From positions 1 to 39,005 of the forward strand of contig NZ_LGDE01000437.1 in assembly GCF_001279725.1 (NCBI RefSeq): 39,005 nt of DNA. The letters are read 5' to 3'. How positions within the stretch are numbered: position 1 is the stretch's first letter; the number at the start of each line of letters is the position of its first letter. The notes beneath the pieces were generated by a model that was given only the letters and a program-made list of their open reading frames with translations, ran no database searches and had not been told where the DNA came from. Origin of the DNA: Streptomyces sp. WM4235. GTDB taxonomy: Bacteria > Actinomycetota > Actinomycetes > Streptomycetales > Streptomycetaceae. Positions 8,288 to 18,318 of this stretch are shown in pieces. The translations under genes were made by a program, and so were the position numbers.

Positions 8288-8668
8288 GTGCTAGAAAAGA
8301 CCTCTCCGCTGTGGTGGGTGTTCGCGGCGGCCGGCGTGGCACTCTATCTCGCGACGCTGTTCCCGGGGATGGCCAACCGAGGACAGAAGATCTTCGTGTC
8401 CTGTGGTCCGGTTGCGGGGTTCATCGCCATCATGGCCTACAGCTTGAATTACAAGTGGCCCATCACCGAATTGCTCCCCGTCTACTGCGCGATCAACTTG
8501 GCGATCGCCACGGGCTTCCTGGGGCACGGTAAGGCGCTTCGCTCGTACATGGCCGAACGGGCGGAGAACCCGGACCTGCCGGAGGACGGGACGGCCACCC
8601 CGTGGGCCCTCCAAATAGCCTTCACCCTGCCCGTGTTCCTCGGTGCGGCCTTCTGGTACGTGAACTGA
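8288..8668 (+). CDS. Small polytopic membrane protein, possible partner or immunity protein of the ALF-repeat protein
   Basis: 126 residues with about four hydrophobic segments (WWVFAAAGVALYLATLF, CGPVAGFIAIMAY, LLPVYCAINLAIATGFL, ALQIAFTLPVFLGAAFWYV), two short soluble loops and an acidic stretch (NPDLPEDGTA). GTG at 8288 is chosen because GAAAGGG lies six bases upstream; the ATG at 8270 lacks this. No family was recognised. It sits immediately downstream of a gene whose product ends in a hydrophobic domain, the position an immunity protein takes in toxin systems. That role is inference; it could equally be an unrelated membrane protein. Confidence 0.75.
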   Translation: MLEKTSPLWWVFAAAGVALYLATLFPGMANRGQKIFVSCGPVAGFIAIMAYSLNYKWPITELLPVYCAINLAIATGFLGHGKALRSYMAERAENPDLPEDGTATPWALQIAFTLPVFLGAAFWYVN

Positions 8669-8781
8669 GCTTCTTCGATGTGGCCACCGATCGGGTGACG
8701 GTCCGTGAAGCGCAACGAGCGAGGCCCCCGGGCTGTTGATCGAGATGTCTGACGTCTCAATCACGTTGCTCGAGGGCCTCG

Positions 8782-9070
8782 TTGGTCATCCATCCTGCCG
8801 CACTCAACCTGCCGCATGCACTCGTGGAGTGGGTCACGATGCTGATCGCCACTCGTGAGGGCGACCGGCGCTGCAAGCCCCGTCCGCCCCAGCGAGCGAC
8901 GGTGGCACTGGTGTACCTGCGCGAGCACATCACTGGCGAAAATCGCCGCCGGGTTCAGGATCAGCCAGTCCACCGCCCATGCCTACACCAACGCGGTCGT
9001 CGACTTGCTCGCCGCCCGTGCACCGGGTCTGCTGAAGACGCTGCGCGACCACGATCCCGACGGCCGGCTG
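8782..9070 (+). pseudogene. 5' fragment of an IS5-type transposase gene, frameshifted
   Basis: GTCATCCATCC-type start followed by HPAALNLPHALVEWVTMLIATREGDRR and VALVYLREHIT; after a one-base shift near 8935 it continues LAKIAAGFRISQSTAHAYTNAVVDLLAARAPGLLKTL. This is the N-terminal helix-turn-helix part of DDE transposases of the IS5/IS1647-like group common in Streptomyces. The catalytic domain is absent; sequence after about 9070 belongs to another remnant on the opposite strand. The repeated GAGGGCCTCG-like bases at about 8770 may be one IS end. Confidence 0.7.
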
Positions 9071-9099
9071 CTGTGGCTCTCGCCCGCCCTGCCGGGCCG

Positions 9100-9350
9100 C
9101 ATCGGATTCCGCGTCGTCGCAGGTAGGCGCGGTTCTTGCGGGACGCGTACGCCTTGTCCGCACGGACCCGGTTGGGCCGGGTCCGGGGCCGTCCGGCGTC
9201 CGGCGTCCGGGCGGGCGACACGGACCTTCTTCAGGACAGGTTCGAACTGCGGGGAGTCACCGCGCTGTCCGGCCGTGATCACTACAGCCATCGGCTTCTG
9301 GCCCCGCTCGACGGCCAGGTGCAGCTTGGTGGTCAGACCGCCGGGAGGAA
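9100..9350 (-). pseudogene. Internal fragment of a second IS5-type transposase
   Basis: On the minus strand, GGLTTKLHLAVERGQKP..VVITAGQRGDSPQFEPVL and, one frame away, RPNRVRADKAYASRKNRAYLRRRGIR are typical of the central DDE region of IS5-family transposases. A frameshift near 9210 separates the two halves; both ends are missing. It abuts the plus-strand IS fragment, so the two relics are nested or recombined. Confidence 0.7.
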
Positions 9351-9435
9351 TGTTCGCCGCGGATGCTCGAAGGAGTGGTCCGAGCACCACCGCAAAGTCC
9401 GTCGCCACCGCCTACGTCGACGGTGAGGTCGTAGT

Positions 9436-9576
9436 GCCGTCACCACCGCCGACAACAAGCTCCTCCACACCACCCGCCACACCGACGACACCTGGGCCAC
9501 CACCACGGCCGTGCCCCTCAAGGGCCTGCCTGCGGCCCCCGGCGCCCTCGCCATGACGGGCACCTGGAACGGCTGA
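9436..9576 (+). pseudogene. C-terminal remnant of an unidentified, probably secreted protein
   Basis: A frame ending in TGA at 9574-9576 reads AVTTADNKLLHTTRHTDDTWATTTAVPLKGLPAAP... and ends MTGTWNG. The Thr/Trp pattern resembles repeated beta-propeller or lectin-type C-termini like the GSWTGW units at 2597-3269. It starts directly at the IS scar, so the rest was probably lost by insertion or deletion. Confidence 0.4.
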
Positions 9577-9653
9577 CACCCGCACAGACCGCCGGTGAGG
9601 GTACCCCCACGGGGGTGGCGTACCCTTAGCGGCGCATGCTCCCCGGCACATGC

Positions 9654-10904
9654 TCATCGGCGTACGCGGCCTCCGAACGCCGCGGGCACCCGGCGTGAGC
9701 CGGGGGTGCGGGCGGAGGCCGCCGCCAGGGCACAGGAGATTGACACCAGGAGGTCGCGGTCCTCCTCCGCCGAGCGCACGGCGGCCACCGCGACGATGTT
9801 CTGCTCCGCGGCGGGTGCCACCGTGCGCGTTCGCGCCTCCGCTGCCGCGGTGAACATGGCGGCCAGACCGGCCGCCACGGCTTCGCGCTCCGAAGCCCCG
9901 TTCTCCTTCGCCTGCCGGTAGGCCGCTTCACGTACTTCGTCCGTGGAGTGGGCGCACGGTTCGAGCATCCAGTCGTGAATGGTCGTCATCCGGTACAGCA
10001 GGGCCTGCTCGGGTCCGGCATACCAGGGCGGCGGAAGGAACATCCTGCTCCCGGGGGTCAGCCCGGACCTGCGGACCAATCGCCACAAGGGCCTCAGGTC
10101 CCTGATGCCGAGCAGGGGGTGCCACACGCGGTCGATCAGCCCGGGTCCGTAGGCCGGGACGAGCAGCCCGACGCCGATCATCATCCCGCTCGCCGATATC
10201 AAGGGCGACACGCTCTCGTTGAGCGCGTCCCAGTCCCGGCCCGCCCAGCGGGCGGCGATGGCGGTCAGCTTGAACAGGCCGAAGACGATGTTGGCCAGGC
10301 CCGCGACCACCAGGACGAGCAGCCCGATCCGCAGGGGTCTGGTGACGGCCGTCTTCGTCCCGTGCGCCGTCCGTCTGCCGATGTCGAGTAACCAGCTCCA
10401 GCACACGATGGTCATGGCCGCGCCGGCGGCGATGTACGCGGTCAGGTAGAGCACGAGCATTTCGCTGATGAACGGGGTGGTGGCGTAGTACGTGTCGAAG
10501 TCCCGCGGGCACTCCACCGGTACGTCGCCCAGGGCGAAGAGCCCCACCAGGGCCACGATCACCACCAAGCAGCCGGCCTTCCACACCCGTGTGCGCCGGC
10601 GCGTGCGGGCGTGCTCCCCTGACTCCCCTCTCCAGTAGTCCAGCAGCAGCAGGGACGCGCACGCATACGCCGTCATGATGCAGTGGACGAGGAGGGCCGA
10701 GAGGTTGCTGATGCTCGTGAGGCGGTTGACGGCGGTGATGGTCGGCGGGGAGGAGAGGATGAAGCCCGCGCAGGGCAGGAACAGAAGCGCATTCACCGTC
10801 CGGACGGTCGCGCAGCGCCACCCCCGCAGGAGGGCGGGCGACTTCGCGAGCAGGGCAGTGCCCAGTACGGCGGCGGGAAGGTAGTAGTCGACCCCTTCTT
10901 TCAT
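9654..10904 (-). CDS. Polytopic membrane protein of the MAB_1171c-like/DUF6545 type
   Basis: 416 residues. The N-terminal 260 carry about seven hydrophobic segments, for example YYLPAAVLGTALLA, TVNALLFLPCAGFIL, VVIVALVGLFAL and IGLLVLVVAGLANIVFGL. A soluble C-terminal region follows, with HPLLGIRDLRPLWRLVRR, GPEQALLYRMTTIHDWML and an Ala-rich helical tail. This layout is that of Streptomyces proteins called MAB_1171c-family putative transporters; the substrate is unknown. The ATG at 10904 is two bases after the stop of the ImmA-like gene, so the pair is co-transcribed and probably translationally coupled. With the XRE-type gene it forms a recurrent actinobacterial trio that may act as a membrane-linked signalling or toxin-antitoxin-like module. 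Confidence 0.8.
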   Translation of the reverse strand: MKEGVDYYLPAAVLGTALLAKSPALLRGWRCATVRTVNALLFLPCAGFILSSPPTITAVNRLTSISNLSALLVHCIMTAYACASLLLLDYWRGESGEHARTRRRTRVWKAGCLVVIVALVGLFALGDVPVECPRDFDTYYATTPFISEMLVLYLTAYIAAGAAMTIVCWSWLLDIGRRTAHGTKTAVTRPLRIGLLVLVVAGLANIVFGLFKLTAIAARWAGRDWDALNESVSPLISASGMMIGVGLLVPAYGPGLIDRVWHPLLGIRDLRPLWRLVRRSGLTPGSRMFLPPPWYAGPEQALLYRMTTIHDWMLEPCAHSTDEVREAAYRQAKENGASEREAVAAGLAAMFTAAAEARTRTVAPAAEQNIVAVAAVRSAEEDRDLLVSISCALAAASARTPGSRRVPAAFGGRVRR

Positions 10905-10906
10905 GA

Positions 10907-11455
10907 TCAGCCCTCCAGGGATGCCCAGATGCGCCTGTCCAACTCGTCGGAGGGCGTCCTGCTGCGCGTGCCGAGCAGGAAGGGCCGGAACTTCGCGGCC
11001 AGCAGACGGCCGAACCGCTCCGCCCGCCGTTCCTCGTCGAGGTCGTAGTCGGTGCGCGCCGCGACATGGGCAACCGCCTCGTCAATGCGCCACCGGTCCC
11101 CGAGCATCCGCGCGGCCGCGGCTGCGCCGGGCCCACCGGCCGTGCTGCCGGGCCGGCCCTCCTTGCGATGCCACAGCTCGTGCCCGAGTATCACCATCTG
11201 ATGAACCGGCAGGGTGTTCATCTCCACCGCGATCACCTCGTGATCGCCCAGGTCGAGCCAGAGTCCACTGACCGTGCCAGGGGGGAACGCCTCCAGCATG
11301 AGACGGACCTCGCTGCCGCTGCTCTCCGACACGTAGGTGCAGACCGCCCGCAACGGCACCTCGCGCGGATCCTGTGCCATCCGACGCATCGCCCCCGCGA
11401 ACAATTCGTCCCGATGACGTCTCATCGCACGGGAAATGCGCACCGCGTTCCACAT
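10907..11455 (-). CDS. ImmA/IrrE-like putative metallopeptidase
   Basis: 182 residues from ATG at 11455, chosen because AGGTGGGG lies just upstream; a GTG at 11524 would add 23 residues of poor composition. Residues 70-96 give VEMNTLPVHQMVILGHELWHR: the HELWH box (92-96) is the zinc-binding HExxH of ImmA/IrrE-type peptidases, preceded by the beta strand and helix normal for the family. R..DEAVAH (about 125) may supply a third ligand or be structural. Such proteins often cleave or restrain a partnered XRE repressor, and an XRE-type gene lies immediately upstream in the same direction. Cleavage of that partner is inferred. Confidence 0.8.
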   Translation of the reverse strand: MWNAVRISRAMRRHRDELFAGAMRRMAQDPREVPLRAVCTYVSESSGSEVRLMLEAFPPGTVSGLWLDLGDHEVIAVEMNTLPVHQMVILGHELWHRKEGRPGSTAGGPGAAAAARMLGDRWRIDEAVAHVAARTDYDLDEERRAERFGRLLAAKFRPFLLGTRSRTPSDELDRRIWASLEG

Positions 11456-11613
11456 GTCTTCCCCACCTGGACGCATCCCTTGCCGGCACACCGCTCGTCG
11501 AGCCCTTGAACGCGCGTGCGGCACTCTGACAGTCGTGCGCCCGCACAGTAGTCACTTCGACACGGCGCAGGCAAGCTGCCACCAGGCACGCACATCGCAC
11601 CTGGCCAGAGGCC

Positions 11614-12351
11614 TTACCGGCTCTCTCGGGCACGCTCCTCGCGCGAGCGCCGGGCAATGGACTCGATCAGGGCGATGATGGGCTGCGCCGTGTCGTCCGG
11701 CACATCGGCGAGTGCGCGTGCGGCGTAGCCGACGATGCCGAGATCGGAACCGGGAGAACCGGCGCCACCTTCAACCCCCGTGATACCCGAACCACCGGCC
11801 CTCTCCGTGCCCCTGAGGCGCTCGATGTCCGCGTCCTGGCGCGCGACGGTCCGCTCCAGCAGGTCTTTGTGGATCCGCTGGAGCACCCGGTCCAAGGCCT
11901 CAGCGGGCTCGGCGACCAGGAACTCGATGCCCTCTCCGAAGAAGTCCGCGATACCGGCGGCGTGATCGAGGTTTGGAGCCTTTCCCGTCTTGAGCATCTT
12001 GTCGAGCCACTGGGCGCTCGTCCCCGCGCCCGCCGCGATGTCCGCCAGCGAGTACGCGCGCCGCTGGCCATCGGGAGAAGTCCGCAGTCGGGTACGGCGC
12101 AGGAAGACGATACGGGCGACCACCCGACGGTGACGGTCCTCCACCGAATCCGCCCCACCGCCGTCACTCTGGGGCAGCGACTCACCGCGCAACAGCGCCT
12201 GCACGTCCTCCACAGGCAGCCCCGAGGCGTACGCGAGACCGCCCTCGCCCTCCACCCGGAGCGCGTCCTTGTCTTCGATCCCGGCCCGATCCAGCAGGGA
12301 CTTGATACGTCGAGCGGTCCCGACCGGATCCGCGGCAGCCTTTTCGCTCAT
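11614..12351 (-). CDS. XRE-like helix-turn-helix regulator
   Basis: 245 residues. ATG at 12351 has GGAGCAGGG upstream; a longer start at 12408 is less likely. A helix-turn-helix spans about 100-139 (YSLADIAAGAGTSAQWLDKMLKTGKAPNLDHAAGIADFFG), followed by a probable coiled helix (VLQRIHKDLLERTVARQDADIERLR) and an Arg/Glu-rich C-terminal helix ending SREERARESR. It heads the three-gene minus-strand set ending at 9654, with 159 bases to the ImmA-like gene. It probably represses or activates its own set and may be controlled by the ImmA-like protein. Confidence 0.8.
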   Translation of the reverse strand: MSEKAAADPVGTARRIKSLLDRAGIEDKDALRVEGEGGLAYASGLPVEDVQALLRGESLPQSDGGGADSVEDRHRRVVARIVFLRRTRLRTSPDGQRRAYSLADIAAGAGTSAQWLDKMLKTGKAPNLDHAAGIADFFGEGIEFLVAEPAEALDRVLQRIHKDLLERTVARQDADIERLRGTERAGGSGITGVEGGAGSPGSDLGIVGYAARALADVPDDTAQPIIALIESIARRSREERARESR

Positions 12352-12477
12352 CCCTGCTCCCCGCTCCGGGCCCACTGGTGGCCGATGACGAACTTGCAAC
12401 CCAAACATAACGACTCCGGCTCGACATCAGCAACCAAAGATGACAGGCATCAGCCCGCATTGACTACCGGAACCTCC

Positions 12478-12580
12478 CTCGCGGCCCGGGTCGTGGACTA
12501 CAAACCGGCCGACGCCGAACGCGCACGCATCCGCGGCAAGAAAGGCATCCGCTGGGTCGGCAGACCTCACCGGCCTCTGC
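12478..12580 (+). other. Unassigned coding fragment
   Basis: A short plus-strand stretch reads SLAARVVDYKPADAERARIR then GKKGIRWVG before turning Pro/Arg-rich. It looks like a piece of real protein with neither start nor natural end. The family is unknown. It lies in the decayed zone after the regulator gene. Confidence 0.3.
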
Positions 12581-12790
12581 CTGACCCCCGAACCCGGCGA
12601 ACACGTGCCGGCCACAGCACGGGCTGCGCTCAGGGCCGGGACGGCCGCGGTGACCTCGTACGCGTCGGCGGGGTCATCCCCGTCAGGTTTCCGGCTGGAG
12701 TCGGCTCGGGGGCATGGTCGACGACGTCGGGACAAGCGGGCCGACGGTCGGGGGTCGTCGGACCGGGTGCGGGGCGTTGGTGTGGGTGGG

Positions 12791-14090
<1,300 letters not shown>

Positions 14091-14210
14091 CAGCGCCGAT
14101 GGCAGGGGAGGCCCGGTCCGATTACCGCCAGAACAACATGCATCGACGGAGGGATGCAGAGAGCCGCAATGCAAGGGCGCCCTCAGGTACACGGCTCGGT
14201 CATGCAAGCA

Positions 14211-14300
14211 GGGCCTTCCGCTGACGCGGGGGTGGTCCGAGTGAGCGACACCGCGCCCGAGATGGATGGTCGTGCTCCCCGCCGACGCGGGGGTGGTCCG
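14211..14300. CRISPR. Minimal type I-E-like CRISPR relic: two repeats, one 32-base spacer
   Basis: Repeat 2 (14272-14300) is GTGCTCCCCGCCGACGCGGG followed by GGTGGTCCG, a normal 29-base Streptomyces type I-E repeat with a CCCCGC/GCGGGG-like dyad. Repeat 1 (14211-14239) matches it at 24 of 29 bases, with all changes in its first 12. The gap (14240-14271) is exactly 32 bases, the type I-E spacer length. No repeat is found one 61-base unit up- or downstream. A Cas3 remnant precedes it; no adaptation or Cascade genes are present. Confidence 0.75.
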
Positions 14301-14409
14301 GGTGTGGGGCTCAGCCGCGTCCGGCTACCGCTCGTGCGATGGGTGCTCGCCCCGCGCAGGACGCGGCAGGCTCGGCGTCTGGACGCCAGCGGCGGTGCTT
14401 TCACCGGTT

Positions 14410-16287
14410 CTACCGGAGGCGCCAGTCGGTGAAGACCTGTTCGACGTCGGCTTTGACGACGTCTCTCAGGTCTTCGTCGTCGTCCGGGGCATCTAGGCCG
14501 AGTGCGTAGAGAACATCCCGGTAGTACTGGTAAGTGAAATTCGGGTCGCCCGCCGCCAGCAGGGACGACAGGACCGGCTCGTCGCCAGCCGTGGAATGGT
14601 CGATTCGGACCAGCACCTGGACACGTTCGTTGTTGCTGAGAGAGGGAAGCGCGGAGCCAAGCTGGTGCTCCAGTCGGTTCCAGCTGGTCGTTGTCCGCTC
14701 CCTCGCCGCCTTCTTCAAGGCTCCGCGGACAGCCGCCGCGGCGGGAACGAGATGTGCTGGCAGCTGGGCAGGATCCGTGATCGTGTCCTGTTGCGGTTGC
14801 GCGGCCGGAGACGTTGTCTCGCTCTCTTCCTGCCCTCCCGCGGAGGAGGAGAGGCGTTCCGCCCACTCCTCCACCTTGCGCTGTTCAGCTGTGGTCAGCA
14901 GGTCCCCGGCCTCCTTCGCCGCAAGCACCAGCTCCTCAACAAGCTGTTCTTGCTGTGCGGTAGACAGTTCCTCACGGCGTAGACGGCCGGTGATGCTCTG
15001 GACCTGGCCCCGTGCTCTGTTGCGCGCTTTGCGCTCCTGGGCCTGTGTCACGAGTGGTGCTTCCCGCTCCTGGACCTGTGCCGCGTGACGCCTTTTCTGC
15101 TCTTCGGCATGTGCCGCATGACGTGCTTCTCGTTCTCGGGTCGCGGCCGCTCGGCGTTCGTCTTCTTCCCGGCGTTTCTGGGCAGCGTGCCGACGTGCCT
15201 TCCGAAGAAACGTGTCGGCGGCGTCGAGGATGTCCGTCTCCTGCGGCGCGGTGACGTTGTCGCGCAGGAGGAACTTTCTGATCTCTGGAATCAGTGTCGA
15301 GACCTCGAAGACGTGACCGTGGCGGACCGCTTCGTCGAGGTCGGCGAAGAGCCGTCGGCGGGCATGGTCCTGCTGGTCGATCCAGTCGTTCGCGTGGTCG
15401 ATCGCGTGTTGCAGATGCTCAAGCGCCTGCCCCTCACAGCGGGGCACCTGAAGCTCAGCGGTGTCCCTCAACTGACGGACGGCGCCAAACTCCTTCGTTC
15501 GTACGGCGGTGTTGATGAGCCGGGTCAGAGCGCCGATCTGTACCGGCCCTTCCTCTTGCTCGCGGCGAGGCCGCGGTAACGGGCTCTGTCCTTCGGCGGC
15601 GCGTGCGGCCCGCAGGCGTGTGACAACGGGGGTGATGAGCCGGCCTTGCCCGTCGACGGTGCAGTCCGCAAGCTCGAAGTCCCAGTCGGTGCCCATATGG
15701 GGGAGCTCGGTGCCCAGGACCATGACTCGCTGGTTGCCCTCGCTGGCGAACCTGACGCGGTTGACGTAGCCCCGGCGTGCCAGGGTGTAGTCATCGACCC
15801 GGACACCGGGGCCGAGGATGATGTCGCCAGTCTCCGCGGCGTCCCAGTCGGGCGGCTCGGTGCTGTCCATGTGCAGGAGCAGCTTGTGGCCGCCCAGCTC
15901 GATCTCCACGAGGGAACCGACCGGTGCGTCGTCCCCGCCAAGGTAGCGGTAGCGAGGGGTGTGACCCTGACCGCGCAGCCACGTCTGGGTGGCGGCCCGC
16001 ACGTACAGGTGGTCCGCGCTCGCGACGCCCCGGGAGCGGCGGCCGCACTGGGGCAGCAGCCCGTCGGGGTCGGGGAAGTGGGCAAAGTGGCTGACGCGGA
16101 CGTTGCCCCGCCTCGTCAGGAGCTGGCCGCCGCACCCGCCCAGCAGGACCCCGCACCAGAACGTGATCCCGGACAACTCCTCGCGGAACTCGTCGAGATC
16201 ATCGGGTTCAGTCGGACAGACCACCGGATCATCGGACTCAGGATCCGCCAGAACGGCCGTCTGGATCTGCCGATTGTCAACGCCCAT
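14410..16287 (-). CDS. CoiA-like protein with a zinc-binding-type N-terminus and a long coiled coil
   Basis: 625 residues from ATG at 16287 (GAGGGGG six bases upstream; an ATG at 16308 is less well placed). The N-terminus has a CoiA-like layout: C45 and C52 in FWCGVLLGGCGGQLLTRRG, RVSHFAHFPD (about 65-73), C81 in PQCGRRS and SADHLYVRAA with H93, the pattern that precedes the nuclease-like domain of the competence protein CoiA family. Residues about 100-240 are mixed alpha/beta. Residues about 363-475 form a charged coiled coil (RREEDERRAAATREREARHAAH type). The C-terminal 120 residues are helical. It is intact in an otherwise decayed zone. DNA processing is plausible; Streptomyces is not classically competent and the substrate is unknown. 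Confidence 0.7.
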   Translation of the reverse strand: MGVDNRQIQTAVLADPESDDPVVCPTEPDDLDEFREELSGITFWCGVLLGGCGGQLLTRRGNVRVSHFAHFPDPDGLLPQCGRRSRGVASADHLYVRAATQTWLRGQGHTPRYRYLGGDDAPVGSLVEIELGGHKLLLHMDSTEPPDWDAAETGDIILGPGVRVDDYTLARRGYVNRVRFASEGNQRVMVLGTELPHMGTDWDFELADCTVDGQGRLITPVVTRLRAARAAEGQSPLPRPRREQEEGPVQIGALTRLINTAVRTKEFGAVRQLRDTAELQVPRCEGQALEHLQHAIDHANDWIDQQDHARRRLFADLDEAVRHGHVFEVSTLIPEIRKFLLRDNVTAPQETDILDAADTFLRKARRHAAQKRREEDERRAAATREREARHAAHAEEQKRRHAAQVQEREAPLVTQAQERKARNRARGQVQSITGRLRREELSTAQQEQLVEELVLAAKEAGDLLTTAEQRKVEEWAERLSSSAGGQEESETTSPAAQPQQDTITDPAQLPAHLVPAAAAVRGALKKAARERTTTSWNRLEHQLGSALPSLSNNERVQVLVRIDHSTAGDEPVLSSLLAAGDPNFTYQYYRDVLYALGLDAPDDDEDLRDVVKADVEQVFTDWRLR

Positions 16288-16309
16288 CGCCAGCCCCCTC
16301 GCCAGCACA

Positions 16310-16788
16310 ACCCAGCCCTCACGCCCGCAGAACAGCGCCCCGCGGGCAGGAGAGTAGGTAGATCACCTTCAGCCGTCCAGCCTATCGAGAGGGACGGAGA
16401 GTTTCCTCGATACACCACAAACACAGTCGAGTGCTCCCCCTGAACGGCACGCGCCGATGCGCAGGAAGAACACCGAGAAAATCTTTGCGGCCGAGCAGCA
16501 GCTGAACGGGCTCGCCGATCGCGTTCGTGCCCTGGTGTCGGCCCTCCGGCACCCTCCCGCCAGCCTGCGGTCGCAGCGCTGTGCCTGAAACCCCCCGGAT
16601 TGACTACCCGCGAGCCCCGGATTCCAACGGTCCGCGATCGTTCAGCGGGTCTTGCCCAGACCGTAGCTCCCCGGGCGCGCCGGTAGTCCACTGTGTCCTG
16701 AGCATCCGCGGTCGCAGGTCACGAAAGTCGTTCGGTCGCGGCCCCGGAGATCTACGACGCGTCAGGGCGAGCTGAGCCGGCGGGAGCG
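16310..16788. other. Intergenic stretch, no gene seen
   Basis: About 480 bases upstream of the CoiA-like gene and downstream of a broken gene. Neither strand shows a protein-like frame with a start. Short plausible pieces at 16455-16600 are interrupted. Confidence 0.45.
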
Positions 16789-17660
16789 TCATGTCGTCGT
16801 GGCCGGAAGCGGAGTGCCTCGCACCCGTTCCATCAATTCGTCCTCACCGGTGCTCTGGCCATCGATGTAGAAGGAGCAGGTATGCCGCCACTGGTAGGGA
16901 GCGTGCGGTTCGGCGCAGTGACAGAACCGGTGGGGCACGTTCCCCGGTAGGCCCCAGCGCGGGTGGCACAGACGCTGCAGGAGCCGGTCGTGCCAGTGGG
17001 CACGAGGGTGGGCAGTTCGGGCGTCGATCTTCCAGCTGTCACCGTCGTCCCAGCACTGGACGCGGTAGAAGGCGGCGACGGTGTGGAAGAGAGCGATACG
17101 GCGGAGCAGGGCGCTTCCCACCACGGCCCGCCTGGCTCGGGCACGTTCCAGGCTGGGGTAGGCGTTGAGGGCGGAAGGATTCCAGGGGATTGATCTCCGG
17201 GCTCGTCCAGAGCGGTCGCATGCCGTTGTCTTCGCACCAGTGCCGGTGTCGGCGCTCGATCTCCTCCCAGCCCTCCGCCAGTCCGACGGGGAGGGCGAGG
17301 ACCAGCTCCACGTCCGGCATGAGGTCTTGAACCATGTGCAGTCGCAGTCGCAGTCGCAGTCGCAGTCGGAGCCGCAGCCGCCGGCCGCGGGCCGCGGGCC
17401 ACGATCCCTGTTACCCGCAGCCCGGGGATGCCGGGCAGTTCGTCGCCGCTGCCGGAGGGGGGAGTAGCGGGCAGCAGGTGACTCAGACAGTGTTCGGGGA
17501 AGGAGTACCGCTCCTGGCCCAGGTAGGCATCGAGATGCAGGGTGAGGGACGTGGGGGTGCTGCCGCTCACTGCGGCGATGCCGAGCGGGTGCGCGCACAG
17601 ATCCGGTGACGTGCCCAGTTGTTCGAGGATGCGGCTCTCAAGCAGCGCCTGCGCCGGCGA
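16789..17660 (-). pseudogene. Frameshifted gene of unknown function
   Basis: Protein-like sequence continues along the minus strand but in three frames. Part 1 (about 17660-17400): ALLESRILEQLGTSPDL, then LHLDAYLGQERYSFPEHCL. Part 2 (17335-17160): MPDVELVLALPVGLAEGWEE, then HRHWCEDNGMRPLWTS. Part 3 (17160-16789): NAYPSLERARARRAVVGS, LLQRLCHPRWGLPGNV, HTCSFYIDGQSTGEDELMERV, closing at 16789. Parts 2 and 3 are separated by one indel. A hexanucleotide repeat sits between parts 1 and 2; since its unit is six bases, it does not itself shift the frame. They could be two adjacent genes rather than one. No family was recognised. Confidence 0.45.
17338..17367. repeat. Perfect hexanucleotide tandem repeat (GCAGTC)x5
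   Basis: Five exact copies of GCAGTC followed by diverged copies (GGAGCC GCAGCC). Read on the minus strand it encodes alternating Thr-Ala, Asp-Cys or Leu-Arg depending on frame. It lies inside the broken gene and was probably made by replication slippage. Confidence 0.85.
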
Positions 17661-18318
17661 GGCTGCGGGGGCCGGATGGCCGGTGGGATGGTCGGCGCGG
17701 CGAGAGTGCCCACTGCACTCGGCCCAGTAGCGAAGTTTGCGGGAGTCCCCCGAAGAGCGGCTCACGGCAGTGCCTTCCCGACGTGCCCCGGCCCGATCCC
17801 GACACGCCAATGAACACTGACGAACTGCTGACTGTGATCTCGGTGATGCAGGCCGGTGTAATGCCACACTCCTTGCGTTCCGGTACGCCGGATCGGGCGG
17901 CGAAAGGAACGTGGCCCGCCTCGGGCCATGCCCGCCCATCATTCACCAAGACCGCAGCACAGGGCGGACACATCGTGCCTGCATCACCTGGATGGGTCGT
18001 GCTGGGTGTTCGCTGCCCCAGCGTGCGCAGGAAGCGATCGTACCGGGCCCCTTACAGCAGACAACCGAGCGGACAGCTGCCCGCTTCGCCCTCTGCCGAT
18101 GGTGCTGGTGAGACAGCTGGCGCCCACCAGCAGTGTCGCGGGGTCGGCGACTCCGCGGGCGGCAGGGTGACATCGGCCATTGGGTTCGATGAAGAAACCG
18201 GGGCGCACACCGCGCCGCGGTCCCGACGCCGGCCCGCTCCGACAGGCTCGTGCAGATCAGGGTGTTGCTGCCCGGGCCGGGGCGACGGTCAGAGAATCAA
18301 GCAGACGCTCAGGATGCG
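17661..18318. other. Decayed stretch with no supported gene
   Basis: Over 600 bases with many overlapping, Arg/Ser/Pro-rich frames on both strands and no start with a ribosome binding site. A plus-strand frame with MNTDELLTVISVMQAGVMP at about 17811 looks briefly natural but soon degenerates. Confidence 0.4.

Noticed and set aside
14343..14375. Third CRISPR repeat (GTGCTCGCCCCGCGC...)
   Set aside because: Only the first half resembles the repeat and it is 42 bases, not 32, from the previous repeat.
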